DNA of 64,000 bases from contig QCNC01000001.1 of the NCBI GenBank assembly GCA_003210155.1, forward strand, positions 248,001 through 312,000, written 5' to 3'. Under the pieces are notes generated by a model that saw nothing but the letters and a program-made list of their open reading frames with translations, did no database searches and was not told where the DNA came from. Shown here one piece after another: positions 38,301 through 46,893 of the stretch. The position numbers were made by a program, and so were the translations under genes. The stretch's first letter is position 1. Each line of letters starts with the position of its first letter. Origin of the DNA: Prochlorococcus sp. AG-424-E18 (GTDB lineage Bacteria > Cyanobacteriota > Cyanobacteriia > PCC-6307 > Cyanobiaceae).

Positions 38301-38894
38301 TTAGAACCTGTCAATATGTTAGCTCTTGATGAACTAGAAGAATTAATTGAGAGATTAAATGGTTTGCAAGAAAAATTAGAAATTCTATCTAATGAAAGAT
38401 CTGAATTATTGCTGAGAATAGAAACTGTATCTACGATGCGTCAAGAAGCTTTTATGCAAGCATTTACAGAAGTTGATAGACATTTTAGAGAAATTTTTGC
38501 AAATTTATCTGATGGAGATGGATTTCTTCAACTTGAAAATCCTAATTCTCCTTTAGAAGGAGGATTAACTTTAGTGGCTCATCCCAAGGGAAAAAATGTC
38601 AGAAGATTAGCGTCTATGTCAGGTGGTGAAAAATCGTTAACTGCTTTAAGTTTTTTATTTGCTTTGCAAAAGTATAAGCCTTCACCTTTTTATGCATTAG
38701 ATGAGGTTGATAGTTTTTTAGATGGTATTAATGTTGAAAGGTTGTCAAAACTAATATCAAATCAGTCATCAAATGCTCAATTTATAGTCGTAAGTCATAG
38801 AAGGCCTATGATTAGTGCATCTGAACGAACAATTGGGGTTGCGCAAGCAAGAGGTGCTAATACTCAAGTTCTTGGGTTACCAAATGCTGCATAA
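35304..38894 (+). CDS. smc: Chromosome segregation ATPase SMC
   Basis: This 1196-aa protein is a complete SMC. It has an N-terminal Walker A (GPNGSGKSN, about residue 34), two long coiled coils (about 170-510 and 690-1010), and a hinge (about 520-680, with GIHGYVAQLGEV and SGAITGGSKL). The C-terminal signature SGGEKSLTA and Walker B FYALDEVDSFLD follow. SMC with ScpA and ScpB organises and segregates the chromosome. No scpA or scpB is in the window. The start is TTG at 35304 or the TTG at 35310 (VHINQVEF follows). The second fits the family N-terminus slightly better. Confidence 0.96.
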   Translation: MRLVHINQVEFENFKSFGGNVKIPLEEGFTVVTGPNGSGKSNILDGILFCLGLANSRGMRAERLPDLINNSKVKEGKSSETSVSVKFNIQDWSPREDLPPLELEEEEIALNKGQKEWVVSRKLRLMPGGSYASTYTADGKQCTLQQIQRILRDISVDPEGSNVVMQGDVTRIVSMNNKERRNLIDELAGVALFDTRIEQTNAKLNDVFERQERCEILENELQSSKNKLEKECEKAKRYKELKAKLLQIMELEKVLIFEKQVKHVESIEKKESEIEKNKILFIKEKESISNEISVLEDALKMLVDELKEKGEDKLIKVNSDIGSINSSLRELDRISSLNKEEGIKLQKQRDEIAISKRNIESEKMRQENFDDNFLNQLNLQIDDLTLKHKLSRKKLSDAAGESGEFSKQSIKLNTELESIKNQINPLEIKKRKIEEETIQNNIQKDEILSQIESLDLEKQKLFQGNQRKKETSDTKNKNLASNSVEINSLKNEIDLLIKTKSRLNNEQLRLEKDLSRFESRKEALNESRGSYALRILLEAGLEGIHGYVAQLGEVSEKNRYALEIAAGNRLGQIVVDNDHIAAKAIEILKKKKAGRLTFLPLNRIKSQKKNYAISRFENNRENGFIDKAINLITFDEVYSDVFRYVFGDTLVFSDLSSARLSTQKNRLVTLSGELLEASGAITGGSKLNKDLAYKFGINNDIDDSSPIKERLLVIEEALKESNNDLILKNNRLSILNSNHSQIIEDCASLNKEIEVNQDSLKAVSQRIEDCKSRLNILDTANNLLVNELDHLKNQLKPYHDKFDQLQTIQKANYEKNQKSSLIAFNDDLNNLDKKLELLIKERNTLLDKKNQFALDKERINNSLKITLLQENNLQESIKQLATAHSEWIEKRDQFKKELSDLDNQKNSLEKNLGLLRRKRDELNSSISNKRQEYNNYLLKLEYLERDMHSLKEEMRSEKIKLENYKKDLPNPSPEFGEYEGKSLESLQSEISIINAKLESLEPVNMLALDELEELIERLNGLQEKLEILSNERSELLLRIETVSTMRQEAFMQAFTEVDRHFREIFANLSDGDGFLQLENPNSPLEGGLTLVAHPKGKNVRRLASMSGGEKSLTALSFLFALQKYKPSPFYALDEVDSFLDGINVERLSKLISNQSSNAQFIVVSHRRPMISASERTIGVAQARGANTQVLGLPNAA

Positions 38895-38939
38895 ACACAC
38901 TTTTTTAAATTTATACGTCAGAATGATAAAAAGAAATTT

Positions 38940-39995
38940 ATGAGCTTGTCTAACACATCTGCTAATAAGAATCTGCCTAACTCGGTTCCTAGCGAACGTT
39001 TATGGTTAAGGTCAGAATTAATGGGAACACAAGTGATAACTACTGATACTGGGAGGCGGTTAGGCGTAGTTGGCGAAGTTGTTGTTGATATTGATAGAAG
39101 AGAGGTGGTCGCTTTGGGACTAAGAGATAATCCACTTACAAGATTTTTACCAGGTTTGCCAAAATGGATGCCTTTAGAAAGTATAAAGCAAGTAGGAGAT
39201 GTCATATTAGTTGACTCTCTTGATTCTTTGAGTGAGAGTTTTTCACCAGAAAGATATGGGAAGGTAATTAATTGTCAAGTAATCACAGAATCTGGACAAC
39301 TTTTAGGAAGAGTTCTTGGCTTTTCTTTTGATATTGAGACTGGCGATTTGATATCTCTTGTTATGGGTGCTGTTGGTGTTCCGCTTTTAGGTGAGGGAGT
39401 TTTAAGTACTTGGGAAATACCTGTTGAGGAAATTGTAAGTAGTGGTACCGATAGGATTATTGTTTATGAAGGTGCAGAAGAGAAATTGAAGCAACTAAGT
39501 AGTGGACTACTTGAGAAACTTGGAGTCGGGGGTTCTTCATGGGATGAAAGGGAAGCAAATGGATACTCAGCAAATCTTGTACCTGTTGAGAATCAGTTAC
39601 TTTCAGGTTCTGAAGCAGAACAGCAAAACAATTTGGTCGACGAATATGAAGAAGTTTTTGAACAAGATGATTATGAAGATGGTTATGAAGATGGTTATGA
39701 AGATGAACTTGAATATGTTGAAATTAAGGGGTCTGAAGAGGAAATAAATAACAGAAAAAAGCTATATATGGATAATGATGATTCTGATCAGAATGAGAAT
39801 CAAAATAGTATTAATAGAATAGATGAAAAAAACAATATTGATTTTAAGCAAAAGAAACAATCAACTACTAATTTAGCTTCGAAAAGACCAATTCAAAATG
39901 CAACTGAGACTTTAGATATTGAACCACTAGATGAACAAAATTTAGTGCAAGATAATAAAAAATCAGAAAAGTTTGAAATTGATGATCCCTGGTAA
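38940..39995 (+). CDS. PRC-barrel domain protein with acidic repeat tail
   Basis: This 351-aa protein has two PRC-barrel-like units (about residues 25-95 and 105-180; TGRRLGVVGEVVVDI and SGQLLGRVLGFSFDI). The C-terminal half is acidic and low complexity. It holds tandem DGYEDGYEDE at about residues 247-256, then a Gln/Asn/Lys-rich stretch and an end FEIDDPW. PRC barrels occur in photosynthetic reaction-centre H subunits and RNA-processing proteins, so the role is unknown. It lies 45 bases after smc on the same strand and may share its transcript. Confidence 0.88.
   Translation: MSLSNTSANKNLPNSVPSERLWLRSELMGTQVITTDTGRRLGVVGEVVVDIDRREVVALGLRDNPLTRFLPGLPKWMPLESIKQVGDVILVDSLDSLSESFSPERYGKVINCQVITESGQLLGRVLGFSFDIETGDLISLVMGAVGVPLLGEGVLSTWEIPVEEIVSSGTDRIIVYEGAEEKLKQLSSGLLEKLGVGGSSWDEREANGYSANLVPVENQLLSGSEAEQQNNLVDEYEEVFEQDDYEDGYEDGYEDELEYVEIKGSEEEINNRKKLYMDNDDSDQNENQNSINRIDEKNNIDFKQKKQSTTNLASKRPIQNATETLDIEPLDEQNLVQDNKKSEKFEIDDPW
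39664..39710 (+). repeat. In-frame short tandem repeat coding DGYE
   Basis: A 12-base unit, GATGGTTATGAA, occurs in near-perfect tandem two to three times within the acidic tail of the PRC-barrel gene, encoding EDGYEDGYED. It is likely to vary in copy number between strains by slippage. Confidence 0.75.
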
Positions 39996-39998
39996 TTG

Positions 39999-41264
39999 TT
40001 AAAGTTTTTTTATTGAATTAACAATTATAGAAGCAAGTTTTTTTGCAGCACCCTTATCGCCTCTTTCTTTATGTAAATTATCCCTAATACTTTTTAATTG
40101 ACCTCTATTTTGAATAAGTAATAATACTTCTCTTGCAATTTTTATTGGCGAAATATTACCTATCCTTTCAGGGACAATCATTCTTTTAGCTTTAATATTT
40201 GGCCAAGCAAAAAATTTCTTTTTTTTAAAATAGAATTTTTTAACTATAAAGGTTAAGAATTTATTGATGAATGAAATTTTTCCAATTACTCCAAAAATAC
40301 CATCCCAGGCATTCATCATATTTAAATGTTGAGTTGGCAGAACAACTAACATTGGGAGACTAATTGCTGCTAATTCTGCAGTATTTGCTCCAACAGTTGT
40401 AATTGCAAGATCACATTCTTTTAATATTTCATAGCAAGGATGTTTTTTGATTAGATAAATCTTTGTATCTTTTGATGTTTCAATTACATAATCAAAACGA
40501 GAATCTTTGAAGTTTTTAATTGTTTTGATTTTTGATGAGTAATATTTAGCAATTGGATTTTTGTTGCTTTGAAAAAATAAATATTCACTTTTATCAGTAG
40601 TTGGGGCCATAGGAATTATAAAATTTATATTTTGATTTTCTTCAGCGATATGATCTGCAACTTCTAAGAAGAAAGGAATTCCAACAGAAAGCTTTGCTTT
40701 CTTAGAACCAGGCAACAATGCAATGCAGTGTTTTTCTTTATTTCTTAATGATATTTCACTATTAAGTTTGATATCTGCCATCAAATCGCCAATTACGGTA
40801 CATTTATATTTATATCTTTTAGGTATTAACTCTTTTACTTTTACATTCATAGCAGCAATTTCGTTGGTCCATTTAGGCCATCGCGAAACCCATTCAGCAT
40901 ATGTGATATTTAAATAACCTAGTCTTTTAGCTAATAAAATACTCCAAAATTGATCCCCACCAAGGAAAATAACCACCCCTTTTTTTGGCCAACTAGCAAA
41001 AGAATGTGGCTTTATTAATAATTTCCAAAAACTTTTGGATTTTGTAATTAATTCGAATTTATTCCATGAATTTGCAACTAAAAATTCTTTACCAGTGGCA
41101 TTTGGGCAAGGAACAAGGACTAATCTAAGAGTTAAATCATGTTTATCTTCATCACGTAGTGATTTATTTATTTTGCTAAGCTCATCCACTACAGGACTTA
41201 CCCATGTAGTTAATTCACCAGGACCATTGGAAATTATAACTACTGCAATTGATTTTTTTTTCAT
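39999..41264 (-). CDS. LpxB-like glycosyltransferase family protein
   Basis: This 421-aa protein resembles lipid-A-disaccharide synthase/GT19-like enzymes: IISNGPGELTTWVSPVVDEL at the N-terminus, VIFLGGDQFW, ALLPGSKKAKL and LAITTVGANTAELAAISLPMLVVLPTQ near residue 320. It is divergent from true LpxB, so the acceptor and product are uncertain; an envelope glycolipid is plausible. I chose the ATG at 41264 (MKKKSIAVV). A start at 41285 is possible and would place the gene five bases after tRNA-Leu. Upstream extension is impossible because it would run through the tRNA. Confidence 0.75.
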   Translation of the reverse strand: MKKKSIAVVIISNGPGELTTWVSPVVDELSKINKSLRDEDKHDLTLRLVLVPCPNATGKEFLVANSWNKFELITKSKSFWKLLIKPHSFASWPKKGVVIFLGGDQFWSILLAKRLGYLNITYAEWVSRWPKWTNEIAAMNVKVKELIPKRYKYKCTVIGDLMADIKLNSEISLRNKEKHCIALLPGSKKAKLSVGIPFFLEVADHIAEENQNINFIIPMAPTTDKSEYLFFQSNKNPIAKYYSSKIKTIKNFKDSRFDYVIETSKDTKIYLIKKHPCYEILKECDLAITTVGANTAELAAISLPMLVVLPTQHLNMMNAWDGIFGVIGKISFINKFLTFIVKKFYFKKKKFFAWPNIKAKRMIVPERIGNISPIKIAREVLLLIQNRGQLKSIRDNLHKERGDKGAAKKLASIIVNSIKKL

Positions 41265-41289
41265 TGCAGTTAAACCAGAATACATGAAA

Positions 41290-41371
41290 TGCGGACGGCG
41301 AGACTTGAACTCGCAAGGCCGAAGCCACACGCTCCTTAGACGTGCGCGTCTACCAATTCCGCCACGTCCGC
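41290..41371 (-). tRNA. tRNA-Leu, anticodon read as AAG
   Basis: Minus-strand folding gives the acceptor GCGGACG/CGTCCGC and a D-arm GCG...CGC. The anticodon stem is CACGT/GCGTG with loop CTAAGGA, the long variable arm is GGC-TTCG-GCC, and the T-arm is GCGAG-TTCAAGT-CTCGC with discriminator A. The long variable arm and GAATTGGTAGA loop mark a leucine tRNA. Loop positions 34-36 are A-A-G, which decodes CUU. CCA is not encoded. The LpxB-like gene starts 5 to 26 bases downstream, so co-transcription is likely. Confidence 0.93.
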
Positions 41372-41631
41372 AAAGGGTTTTCAGCAACCAGGGTATAACT
41401 AAACCCTAAAAATATAATACATTATTGGCTGAAATAAGAATGTAGTTAGAAAAGAGTTTTTTTGGATATGATGAATAATTTTTCTATTGCATAAAACAAA
41501 TATTTATACATATATAACGTTTTAGGTTGTATTGTAAAAAATGTCCTCTGAACACTAAAAAAATTTGTTGAATACCTTGGCAAATAATTTTTTATTTTAA
41601 GTCATTTCATTTCTTCAATTTTATTTTTATA

Positions 41632-42981
41632 ATGGTTGAAAAAGTTTTAATTGCTAATCGTGGAGAAATAGCTTTACGAATTGTCAGAAGTTGTAGAGAA
41701 CTAGGCATTGCAACCGTTGCAGTTTTTAGCACTGTAGATAAAAAAGCATTGCATGTTCAGCTTGCTGATGAGGCAGTTTGCGTTGGAGATTCATTAAGTA
41801 ATAAGAGTTATTTAAATATTCCAAATATACTTGCTGCTGCGACATCTAGAGGAGTTGATGCTATTCATCCTGGTTATGGATTTCTTGCTGAAAATGATAA
41901 ATTTGCTGAGATGTGTAACGATCACGGCATAGTTTTTATTGGCCCATCACCTAAAGCTATTAGATCTATGGGAGATAAATCTACAGCTAAAGAAACTATG
42001 GAATCAGTTGGAGTACCGACAGTTCCTGGTAGTAAAGGCTTGTTATCAAATGTTGATGAGGCTTATAAATTAGCAGATAATATTGGCTATCCGGTAATTA
42101 TTAAAGCTACTGCTGGGGGAGGTGGAAGAGGTATGAGGTTGGTTGAAAACGCTGTTAATCTCGAAAAAATGTTTAAAGCAGCTCAAGGCGAAGCAGAAGC
42201 AGCTTTTGGTAATGATGGTTTATATATGGAGAAATTTATAAAGAAGCCAAGACATGTAGAAATTCAAATTTTAGCTGATAGGTCGGGTAATGTTGTTCAT
42301 TTAGGAGAGCGAGATTGTTCAGTTCAAAGAAGACATCAGAAGTTACTAGAAGAGTCTCCTAGTCCTGCAATTAACGCTGAGCTAAGAAAAAAAATGGGGA
42401 ACGCAGCTATTGCCGCTGCAAAAAGCATCGGCTACGAAGGTGCGGGGACAGTTGAATTTTTAGTTGATGATGATGATAATTTTTATTTTATGGAGATGAA
42501 TACTAGGATTCAAGTTGAACATCCTGTTACTGAGATGGTTACGGGAGTTGATTTAATAGCTGAGCAAATTAAAATCGCAAGCGGAGCTAATTTGGAATTT
42601 AATCAGGATGATATCCATTTAAACGGTCATGCCATTGAATGTAGAATCAATGCTGAAGATCCTTCTCATAATTTCCGACCATCACCTGGAAAAATCACTG
42701 GGTGGCTTCCTCCTGGTGGCCCCGGTGTAAGGGTGGATAGTCATGTTTATACAGGCTATGAAATACCTCCTTTCTATGACTCATTAATTGGTAAATTGAT
42801 AGTCTGGGGGAAAGATCGTAATACTGCAATTAAACGTATGAATAGGGCTTTAAATGAATGCGCAGTAACTGGTATTCCTACAACAATCAACTTTCATCTA
42901 ACCTTATTGAATAAATCTAAATTTAAGCAAGGTAAGATACACACTAAATATGTAGAAGAAGAATTATTGCCAAATTACTGA
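41632..42981 (+). CDS. accC: Acetyl-CoA carboxylase biotin carboxylase subunit
   Basis: This 449-aa protein is Acc[15 protein letters not shown] at the start, [10 protein letters not shown], the ATP-grasp loop [24 protein letters not shown] and [14 protein letters not shown]. It carboxylates biotin on AccB (encoded at 3742-4248) with ATP and bicarbonate. The 244-base gap upstream, back to the end of the tRNA-Leu strand group, has no recognisable gene and should hold its promoter. Confidence 0.98.
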   Translation: MVEKVLIANRGEIALRIVRSCRELGIATVAVFSTVDKKALHVQLADEAVCVGDSLSNKSYLNIPNILAAATSRGVDAIHPGYGFLAENDKFAEMCNDHGIVFIGPSPKAIRSMGDKSTAKETMESVGVPTVPGSKGLLSNVDEAYKLADNIGYPVIIKATAGGGGRGMRLVENAVNLEKMFKAAQGEAEAAFGNDGLYMEKFIKKPRHVEIQILADRSGNVVHLGERDCSVQRRHQKLLEESPSPAINAELRKKMGNAAIAAAKSIGYEGAGTVEFLVDDDDNFYFMEMNTRIQVEHPVTEMVTGVDLIAEQIKIASGANLEFNQDDIHLNGHAIECRINAEDPSHNFRPSPGKITGWLPPGGPGVRVDSHVYTGYEIPPFYDSLIGKLIVWGKDRNTAIKRMNRALNECAVTGIPTTINFHLTLLNKSKFKQGKIHTKYVEEELLPNY

Positions 42982-42999
42982 GAAATAATTAAATGATTC

Positions 43000-43314
43000 C
43001 TATGAAACATGTGTATGCAATGCAAGTTTTATAAGTCCTTGTTGACCAACTAAAATTTCTCTTAAAAAGCTTATTACTCCGATCCAAATTACAGGTCCAA
43101 CATCAACGCCTCCAATAGGAGGAATTAGTTTTCTTGTTAAATTAAGAATAGTGCTTGATGGTATTGAAATTAATAACCATAAACCTTTACTTAAATCAAT
43201 TTTTGGATACCAAGTAAGTATTAATCTTATTAGAAAAACTATAGTTAGATATGAAAGAGAAATTCCTAAACTAATATCTATAATTTGAAGAGAGTTTACA
43301 AGCAAGGAAATCAC
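43000..43314 (-). CDS. YGGT-family membrane protein (Ycf19-like)
   Basis: This 104-aa protein has a hydrophobic N-terminal span (about residues 15-35), then the segment LILTWYPKID, and a second span near residues 70-90 that ends at the SFLREILVGQQG segment. The NLTRKLIPPIGGVDVGPVIW segment is typical of YGGT/Ycf19 proteins, which affect thylakoid or cell-division morphology in some cyanobacteria and plastids. It is convergent with accC and divergent from psbX. Confidence 0.85.
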   Translation of the reverse strand: MISLLVNSLQIIDISLGISLSYLTIVFLIRLILTWYPKIDLSKGLWLLISIPSSTILNLTRKLIPPIGGVDVGPVIWIGVISFLREILVGQQGLIKLALHTHVS

Positions 43315-43364
43315 AATTATTTAATTCATCTTAATAAATAACCCACTCAAACGTATTTAATTCG

Positions 43365-43370
43365 TATTAT
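43365..43370 (+). promoter_or_regulatory. Candidate -10 box upstream of psbX
   Basis: TATTAT lies 24 bases before the GTG of psbX. No -35 is evident. It is a weak positional candidate only. Confidence 0.25.
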
Positions 43371-43394
43371 AAATTGAGAATTTAATATTTAAAA

Positions 43395-43580
43395 GTGATT
43401 CAAATCTCAAATTTATTATTAGCTGCAGATTTTTCTGCTGAAGTTGCAAATAATTCAGCAGTTGGAATGATTGGTAGTTTTATTGCGGCTGCCCTACTTA
43501 TCGTTATTCCAGCCACTGCATTTTTGATTTTTGTTAGCCAGAAAGATTCCCTCGATCGTACTTCTACTGGAAGACGCTAG
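43395..43580 (+). CDS. psbX: Photosystem II protein PsbX
   Basis: This 61-aa protein has a short N-terminal region ([20 protein letters not shown]), one membrane helix ([25 protein letters not shown]) and the tail [12 protein letters not shown], matching the longer picocyanobacterial PsbX. It is a small peripheral subunit of photosystem II near cytochrome b559 and the QB pocket. The start is GTG. A ycf66 gene follows in the same direction after 78 bases. Confidence 0.92.
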   Translation: MIQISNLLLAADFSAEVANNSAVGMIGSFIAAALLIVIPATAFLIFVSQKDSLDRTSTGRR

Positions 43581-43658
43581 TTTTTGTAGAAGTTTTAAGT
43601 ACACTATAAATAAGGGATATAAGTAACCCTTTAAAAAATAAATTTTTGGAGAAAGAAT

Positions 43659-44585
43659 GTGGTCAATGCTAGTCTCAATTGGGCCAGTATTGTTGGTATA
43701 GTTCTCGCGGTATGTGGTGGAGGCCTTTATTTTTTGAGGTCTTTTAAGCCTGCCTTGGCAAGGGATTATGATGTTTTCTTCGCAGCAATTGGACTTTTGT
43801 GTGGAGGAATATTATTTTTTCAAGGCTGGAGGTTAGATCCTATCCTTCAGTTTGGTCAGTTTTTACTAGCAGGAACTACAGTTTTTTTCGCATATGAAAG
43901 TGTGCGATTAAGAGGAGTTGCTACTGATCAAGCTAGAAGATCTTATTTTGATGATGATCCTATTTCTGATGGTCCCAGAAATCCTAGAGGCAGATTTAAT
44001 GACGACTATGATAGGTTTGAAGAATCTGAAAGACCATCCAGAAGATTTAAACCTCAAGAAGATGAATTTGAAGAAGACTATATGGAGGGGAGATCTCGTA
44101 GGAGGAATGTTTCAAGAGCGATACCCTCTGCTGCGGCAAGTAGAAGTAGGTCATCTACAAGGGAAATAAGTCAGTTTGAAAATGAAGAACCTATAAGAAG
44201 GAGAAGACAGACTTCTGAAGATAGAAATATTAAACAACCAGAAAAAAATAACTTTGGTGAGAGAAGAAATTTATCTCGCGATGAAGTTAAAACAGGTTCT
44301 AGACCTAGAATGAATCGTACAGTCTCTAGACAAGATAATATCTCTGCTCCTAGTGATTCTTCTCCATTAAGAAAGAAACCTACTAGATCATCTATTAGGC
44401 AGCAAACTTCTACAGCTCAAGTAGAAGATGCTTCATTTAAAGATGCTAATCAAGCCAAAAAGCCACGTGAGACTCGTAGAGTGAGCTCTTCAGCTAGATC
44501 AAGTTCAAAAAATCAAAATAGTAGATATAACGTTGGAACAAATAAGAAGAAACCAAGAGATAACAGTTCTAGATTTGATGATTAA
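43659..44585 (+). CDS. ycf66: Ycf66 family protein with basic disordered tail
   Basis: This 308-aa protein starts at a GTG preceded by a clear GGAGA Shine-Dalgarno sequence (43648-43652), which fixes the start. The N-terminal third (residues about 1-85) has membrane segments and matches the Ycf66 domain (NWASIVGIVLAVCGGGLYFLRSFKPALARDYD region, VFFAYESVRLRG). The rest is a long low-complexity tail rich in Arg, Ser, Asp and Asn, probably disordered. Ycf66 is found in cyanobacteria and plastids with no known role. Its placement after psbX suggests a thylakoid setting. Confidence 0.9.
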   Translation: MVNASLNWASIVGIVLAVCGGGLYFLRSFKPALARDYDVFFAAIGLLCGGILFFQGWRLDPILQFGQFLLAGTTVFFAYESVRLRGVATDQARRSYFDDDPISDGPRNPRGRFNDDYDRFEESERPSRRFKPQEDEFEEDYMEGRSRRRNVSRAIPSAAASRSRSSTREISQFENEEPIRRRRQTSEDRNIKQPEKNNFGERRNLSRDEVKTGSRPRMNRTVSRQDNISAPSDSSPLRKKPTRSSIRQQTSTAQVEDASFKDANQAKKPRETRRVSSSARSSSKNQNSRYNVGTNKKKPRDNSSRFDD

Positions 44586-44861
44586 TTATAAGATTCCTGC
44601 CCATTTTAAAAACGATTGTTTACTAAATAATTCAATTAATACTATTGCAAGGAAGCCAATCATTGCGAATCTTCCATTAGTTATTTCAGAATAACTACTC
44701 CATCCAAATTTATATTCATCTTTAATTTCTATAGATTTTTCATCTAATTTATTCTCTTCAATTTGTTCATTGATCTGATTTCGATCTTTTTGCTCTTCTA
44801 TAAAACTCTCACTCTCTAAATTAGTGACTTCTGAGTTATTTTGTTCTTCTTTAGAATTCAT
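44586..44861 (-). CDS. hli: High-light-inducible chlorophyll-binding-family protein (Hli)
   Basis: This 91-aa protein has an acidic N-terminal stretch (residues about 1-45) and a C-terminal chlorophyll-binding helix with the Hli signature EITNGRFAMIGFLAIVLIEL, where Glu, Asn and Arg would bind pigment. Hli proteins protect photosystems from excess light. It is longer than the usual 50-70 aa. The gene is convergent with ycf66 and downstream of the ABC transporter gene after 8 bases. Confidence 0.92.
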   Translation of the reverse strand: MNSKEEQNNSEVTNLESESFIEEQKDRNQINEQIEENKLDEKSIEIKDEYKFGWSSYSEITNGRFAMIGFLAIVLIELFSKQSFLKWAGIL

Positions 44862-44869
44862 TTTTTTTG

Positions 44870-46852
44870 TTAATCCTTAAAATTATACTTATCAGAAGTC
44901 AATAATTTCCAGTCTCCTTGTCCATTTAATTCTAAAATATTCTCGTGAAAATCTTTTAAGCTAGGTCTATGTCCGACACTAATTAGAGAAAGTTCTCGTT
45001 CCTTTAGTAAACTATATAGTTTTTTTTCAGTGTTAATATCTAATGCACTTGTTGCTTCATCAAGTACTGCAAATCTTGGAGAATTTAGTAAGAGTCTTGC
45101 AAAAGCCAATCTTTGTTGCTCGCCTAAGGAAAGAATTCGTGGCCAATCTTGTTTGATATCTAGATTAGGATACCGATCCACTAAAGTTTTTAAATTTACT
45201 TCATGAAGTACAGAAGTAAGATGTTCATCACTAAATTTCTTAACTTCTGTTGGATAACATAATTGTTCTCTTAAAGAACCAAGTAACATATATGGTTTCT
45301 GAGGTATAAATAATAATTCCCCAATTTTTGGTTTTTTAATTACTCCCTGATCGGGTTCCCATAAACCACTAATCATTCTTAGTAAAGATGTTTTTCCGCA
45401 CCCAGATGGTCCTACAACCAAAAGTGATTGATTATTATTGATGCTCAAATTTAAATTTTTAATTATTGTTTTATTTGATCCTGGTGGGCAAAGGTCAGCA
45501 TTATTAATAAGAATTGAGGGGTAATCTGAAATAACGTTTTGATTGCTTGTTGGGTTGGTTTGACTAATGGATTCAACTTTTGATTGGAATCCTTCTAATC
45601 TCCCAATACCAGCAGTAAATTTTGCAAGTTCTTCGATTTGATTAACAATAAAAAATAACGAGCCTTCAACCATTCCAAATGCAAAGCTTGCCTGAATAAA
45701 ACGTCCATAATCAATATCACCTTTAAAGTAAGGGATTGCCATTATTAAATATGGAAAGAAATTGCCAGCATAATTAATGGATCTTCTCATGACGTCTATT
45801 ATTACTCTCCATATAATCAGTAAATTAAAGTTTCTCACTACTTCTCCTAGGCGTCTTTCAGTTTCACTGCGCTCAGGATTCTCCCCAGAGTAAAAGGCTA
45901 TTGATTCAGCATTATCTCTAATATGTACTAAGCCATATCGAAAATCTGCTTCATATCTGAGTTGATCAAAGTCAATCTTTACGAGATTTTTTCCAGCGAT
46001 TAAAAGGATAGAAGTTGCAAATGCAGCGTAACCAAATAAAGAAAAAGTAAGTGTTGTACTAATACTCCATAAAATAAGAATATTAAGTGAAAATGTTAGT
46101 AGGGCATCAAAAATACCTAAAGTGAAAGAGAGACTTTGCCCGGTAAAAGCTCGGGTATCATCTGTAATTCTTTGATCAGGATTATCTACATCGGTTTGTT
46201 CTTCATCATTGGGATTTAATTGGTAATAAGCTTTATTTGTCATATAATCTTTGACTAAACTTTTTGAGAGCCATTCTCTCCAAATTATTCCTAACTTATA
46301 TGTGAAAAATATTTGGGAAACACGTATTGGTAGAGCCACAGCGAAACAACAAGCGTAAATCCCCAATATCCGATAAAAACCATCTTCTTGTTTTTCTACT
46401 AAAGCATTTGTTAAATCTCTTGCAATAAATCCAATACCTGCATTTATTCCGTTTACAGCTAAAAGCATTAATACAATTATCGCAAGGAATAACCAATGTA
46501 ACCATCTACGATTTTTTAATTGCCGTCTTAAACTAAAAAAACTTCCTGATCCAATTAGAAATAAGGCAGAGAAAAGCAATCCCCAGCTACCAGCCCAAAT
46601 TGAATTAACAGTACTTACTACACCTCCGAAATATTTTTCAAGAAAAATTGGTTGAAAGCTTTCAAAAAAACTAATTATTCCTGTAAGAACAACAAGTACT
46701 ACTCCACCAACACAAAATAAAAGAGAGATCAAAAGCCATATGAATTGAAATCCATTACATTGATCTATTGGAAGAAAAAACGGCTGAGATAGCTTCCTTA
46801 ATTTTTGTAATTGGTACAGTATTTTGGATTTATTATTAACTGCTTTATTCAT
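44870..46852 (-). CDS. ABC transporter, fused permease-ATPase (SbmA/BacA-like fusion)
   Basis: This 660-aa protein has about six membrane spans in residues 20-400 with the EEQTDVDNPDQRITDD motif of the ABC_membrane_2/ALDP-like group. A nucleotide-binding domain follows: Walker A GPSGCGKTS (about 480), signature LSLGEQQRLAFARLLL and Walker B FAVLDEATSALD. Related proteins move peptides, cobalamin or acyl-CoA; the substrate here is unknown. Overlap of the small 92-aa gene's transcript and the downstream hli suggests one operon. Confidence 0.88.
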   Translation of the reverse strand: MNKAVNNKSKILYQLQKLRKLSQPFFLPIDQCNGFQFIWLLISLLFCVGGVVLVVLTGIISFFESFQPIFLEKYFGGVVSTVNSIWAGSWGLLFSALFLIGSGSFFSLRRQLKNRRWLHWLFLAIIVLMLLAVNGINAGIGFIARDLTNALVEKQEDGFYRILGIYACCFAVALPIRVSQIFFTYKLGIIWREWLSKSLVKDYMTNKAYYQLNPNDEEQTDVDNPDQRITDDTRAFTGQSLSFTLGIFDALLTFSLNILILWSISTTLTFSLFGYAAFATSILLIAGKNLVKIDFDQLRYEADFRYGLVHIRDNAESIAFYSGENPERSETERRLGEVVRNFNLLIIWRVIIDVMRRSINYAGNFFPYLIMAIPYFKGDIDYGRFIQASFAFGMVEGSLFFIVNQIEELAKFTAGIGRLEGFQSKVESISQTNPTSNQNVISDYPSILINNADLCPPGSNKTIIKNLNLSINNNQSLLVVGPSGCGKTSLLRMISGLWEPDQGVIKKPKIGELLFIPQKPYMLLGSLREQLCYPTEVKKFSDEHLTSVLHEVNLKTLVDRYPNLDIKQDWPRILSLGEQQRLAFARLLLNSPRFAVLDEATSALDINTEKKLYSLLKERELSLISVGHRPSLKDFHENILELNGQGDWKLLTSDKYNFKD

Positions 46853-46893
46853 TTCCCGACTAGTTTTATAAGAAAATTATAACTTTTAGTAGT

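Noticed and set aside
41265..41387. N-terminal extension of the LpxB-like gene
   Set aside because: The extra residues are translated from the tRNA-Leu sequence; the true start is at 41264 or 41285.
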